A stretch of DNA of 7,038 bases, from NCBI GenBank assembly GCA_947478935.1, contig CANJXV010000133.1, positions 1-7,038 on the forward strand, given 5' to 3'. The notes beneath the pieces are model-generated. The model saw only the letters and a list, made by a program, of their open reading frames with translations, was not told where the DNA came from and searched no databases. This DNA is from Comamonadaceae bacterium (GTDB lineage: Bacteria; Pseudomonadota; Gammaproteobacteria; Burkholderiales; Burkholderiaceae_C). Positions 5,474 through 7,038 of this stretch are shown here, one piece after another (position 1 is the stretch's first letter; the number at the start of each line of letters is the position of its first letter). The translations under genes and the position numbers were made by a program.

Positions 5474-7038
5474 ATGTCTGCACTATTTAGCGACACCGCT
5501 TGGGTCGTTCCCTTTGAGCATTTACGCATGACTGATGTGGAGGCCGTAGGTGGCAAAAACGCCAGCCTGGGTGAAATGATTTCCCAATTACCCGGCGGTG
5601 TAAAAGTCCCTGGCGGCTTTGCCACCACCGCGTTTGCTTTTCGTGAGTTTTTGAGGCATCAGGACTTAGTTGGTCGCATCAGCCAGCGGCTCAAAGCATT
5701 GGATGTGGAGGACGTGCGCGCGCTGGCACATGCGGGCGCTGAGATCCGTGCCATGGTCGAGGGCCAGCCGTTTCCGGCCGAACTGGAAACACAGATCCGC
5801 CAAGCTTTTGCCCAACTCAAGGCCGGTACGCCAAAAGCCTCGTTTGCGGTGCGTTCGTCCGCTACCGCTGAGGACTTGCCCGACGCCTCTTTTGCTGGTC
5901 AGCAGGAGACTTTTTTGAATGTTGTGGGCATTGAAGATGTATTGCACAAGATCCGCGAAGTCTTCGCCTCGCTCTACAACGACAGGGCCATCAGCTACCG
6001 CGTACACAAAGGCTTTACGCATGACAACGTGGCCCTGAGCGCAGGCGTGCAGCGCATGGTTCGCTCCGACGTGGGCGCCGCGGGTGTGATGTTTACCTTA
6101 GACACCGAGTCAGGTTTCAAGGATGTGGTTTTCATCACCTCCAGCTACGGTTTGGGTGAAACCGTGGTGCAGGGCGCCGTCAATCCGGATGAGTTTTATG
6201 TACACAAACCCATGTTGCGCGCGGGCAATCGAGCCATTATCCGCCGCAGCCTGGGTTCCAAACTATTGCAAATGGAATTTACCAGCGCTGCCGAGCAAGG
6301 CGCTGGCGCCAAACTAGTCAAGACTACCGACGTACCTACTGAATTGCGCAACCGATACTCTTTGACCGATGCTGACGTGGAGCAATTGGCCCGCTACGCC
6401 TTGATCATCGAAGACCACTATGGCCGGCCTATGGATATTGAATGGGGCAAAGATGGCATGGACGGCGAAATCTATATTTTGCAAGCGCGTCCGGAAACGG
6501 TGAAAAGTCAGGCGGGTAATTCGGTTGAATACCGCTACCAACTTAAGGGCAAAGGTACTGTGCTGGCCGAAGGCCGTGCCATCGGGCAAAAAATTGGTAC
6601 CGGGCCGGTTCGCATCGTGCACCACATTAGCGATATGGATACGGTGAAAGCGGGCGATGTACTCGTTACCGATATGACCGATCCCAATTGGGAGCCGGTG
6701 ATGAAACGGGCCTCTGCCATCGTGACCAACCGGGGTGGACGTACCTGCCATGCTGCCATCATTGCGCGCGAACTAGGTATTCCGGCAGTGGTGGGTTGTG
6801 GTGATGCCACCGAGCGTTTAAAAGAGGGCGCGCTGGTAACCGTTGTGTGCTCCCAAGGCGACACGGGCTTTATTTACGAAGGATTGCTGGAGACCGAAGT
6901 CTCCGAAGTGCAGCGCGGCGTGATGCCTGAGATTGCGGTCAAGATCATGATGAACGTGGGTAATCCGCAGCTCGCCTTTGACTTCTGCCAGTTGCCCAAT
7001 GAAGGTGTGGGCTTAGCGCGGCTGGAGTTCATTATCAA
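5474..7038 (+). CDS. ppsA: Phosphoenolpyruvate synthase, N-terminal 521 residues (runs off right edge)
   Basis: PEP synthase (pyruvate, water dikinase) turns pyruvate, ATP and water into PEP, AMP and phosphate, the entry step of gluconeogenesis from three-carbon substrates. The frame is open without stops from MSALFSDTAW to the window end, about two thirds of a protein near 790 residues in E. coli. The N-terminal ATP-grasp-like domain shows VGGKNASLGEM (25-35), VRSSATAEDLPDASFAGQQETFLNV (126-150, key Arg127) and ILQARPETV (335-343). The swivelling phosphohistidine domain carries TNRGGRTCHAAIIARELG (418-435): His426 is the phosphorylated catalytic residue and Thr424 the site expected to be modified by PpsR. 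The C-terminal pyruvate-binding barrel is only begun; ARLEFI near the edge is its conserved opening. No odd codons or breaks are seen. Confidence 0.98.
   Translation, partial: MSALFSDTAWVVPFEHLRMTDVEAVGGKNASLGEMISQLPGGVKVPGGFATTAFAFREFLRHQDLVGRISQRLKALDVEDVRALAHAGAEIRAMVEGQPFPAELETQIRQAFAQLKAGTPKASFAVRSSATAEDLPDASFAGQQETFLNVVGIEDVLHKIREVFASLYNDRAISYRVHKGFTHDNVALSAGVQRMVRSDVGAAGVMFTLDTESGFKDVVFITSSYGLGETVVQGAVNPDEFYVHKPMLRAGNRAIIRRSLGSKLLQMEFTSAAEQGAGAKLVKTTDVPTELRNRYSLTDADVEQLARYALIIEDHYGRPMDIEWGKDGMDGEIYILQARPETVKSQAGNSVEYRYQLKGKGTVLAEGRAIGQKIGTGPVRIVHHISDMDTVKAGDVLVTDMTDPNWEPVMKRASAIVTNRGGRTCHAAIIARELGIPAVVGCGDATERLKEGALVTVVCSQGDTGFIYEGLLETEVSEVQRGVMPEIAVKIMMNVGNPQLAFDFCQLPNEGVGLARLEFII

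Noticed and set aside
1..7038. Mobile element, CRISPR, toxin-antitoxin or defence island
   Set aside because: No transposase, repeat array, flanking direct repeats or abrupt change in composition was seen; every large frame is a housekeeping or transport gene.

Overview
The window looks like an ordinary chromosomal segment of a betaproteobacterium, most likely Burkholderiales and perhaps close to Comamonadaceae. The evidence is a moderately GC-rich sequence, a type B bL31 gene, ModA of the form common in that group, and a divergent ppsR/ppsA pair. The assignment is an inference from protein character and layout; no marker gene fixes the genus. No tRNA, rRNA, insertion sequence, CRISPR array, phage gene or defence gene is visible. 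All genes are intact except the two cut by the window edges.

Left part, all on the minus strand. Transcribed right to left, an unnamed Bax inhibitor-1/YccA-family membrane protein (3007-3702) ends at a strong intrinsic terminator (2928-2958). A compact molybdate ABC transporter operon follows: modA (2112-2876), modB (1420-2100) and modC (326-1417). After a leader of about 213 bases comes the 5' end of rpmE2 (below 1 to 112), encoding ribosomal protein bL31 type B. ModA captures molybdate in the periplasm, ModB forms the membrane channel, and ModC hydrolyses ATP and carries a molybdate-binding Mop domain.

Middle. A divergent intergenic region (3703-3893) separates the Bax inhibitor-like gene from a small plus-strand GlcG/HbpS-family gene (3894-4301). 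That gene converges on ppsR (4406-5227, minus) across about 100 bases with no convincing terminator.

Right part. ppsR and ppsA (5474 to beyond 7038, plus) are divergent around a 246-base GC-rich control region. PpsR is the bifunctional kinase/pyrophosphorylase that switches PEP synthase off and on. Both the regulator's P-loop and the target Thr-Cys-His of PpsA are readable here.

I found no undescribed multi-gene system. The points worth a second look are regulatory: a 32-codon open frame overlapping the rpmE2 start as ATGA and a perfect hairpin in the same leader; a near-dyad TATA element at the modA promoter abutting the upstream terminator; a perfect 15-base palindrome and a one-base-off sigma-54-like motif before the Bax inhibitor-like gene; and an imperfect inverted repeat between ppsR and ppsA.
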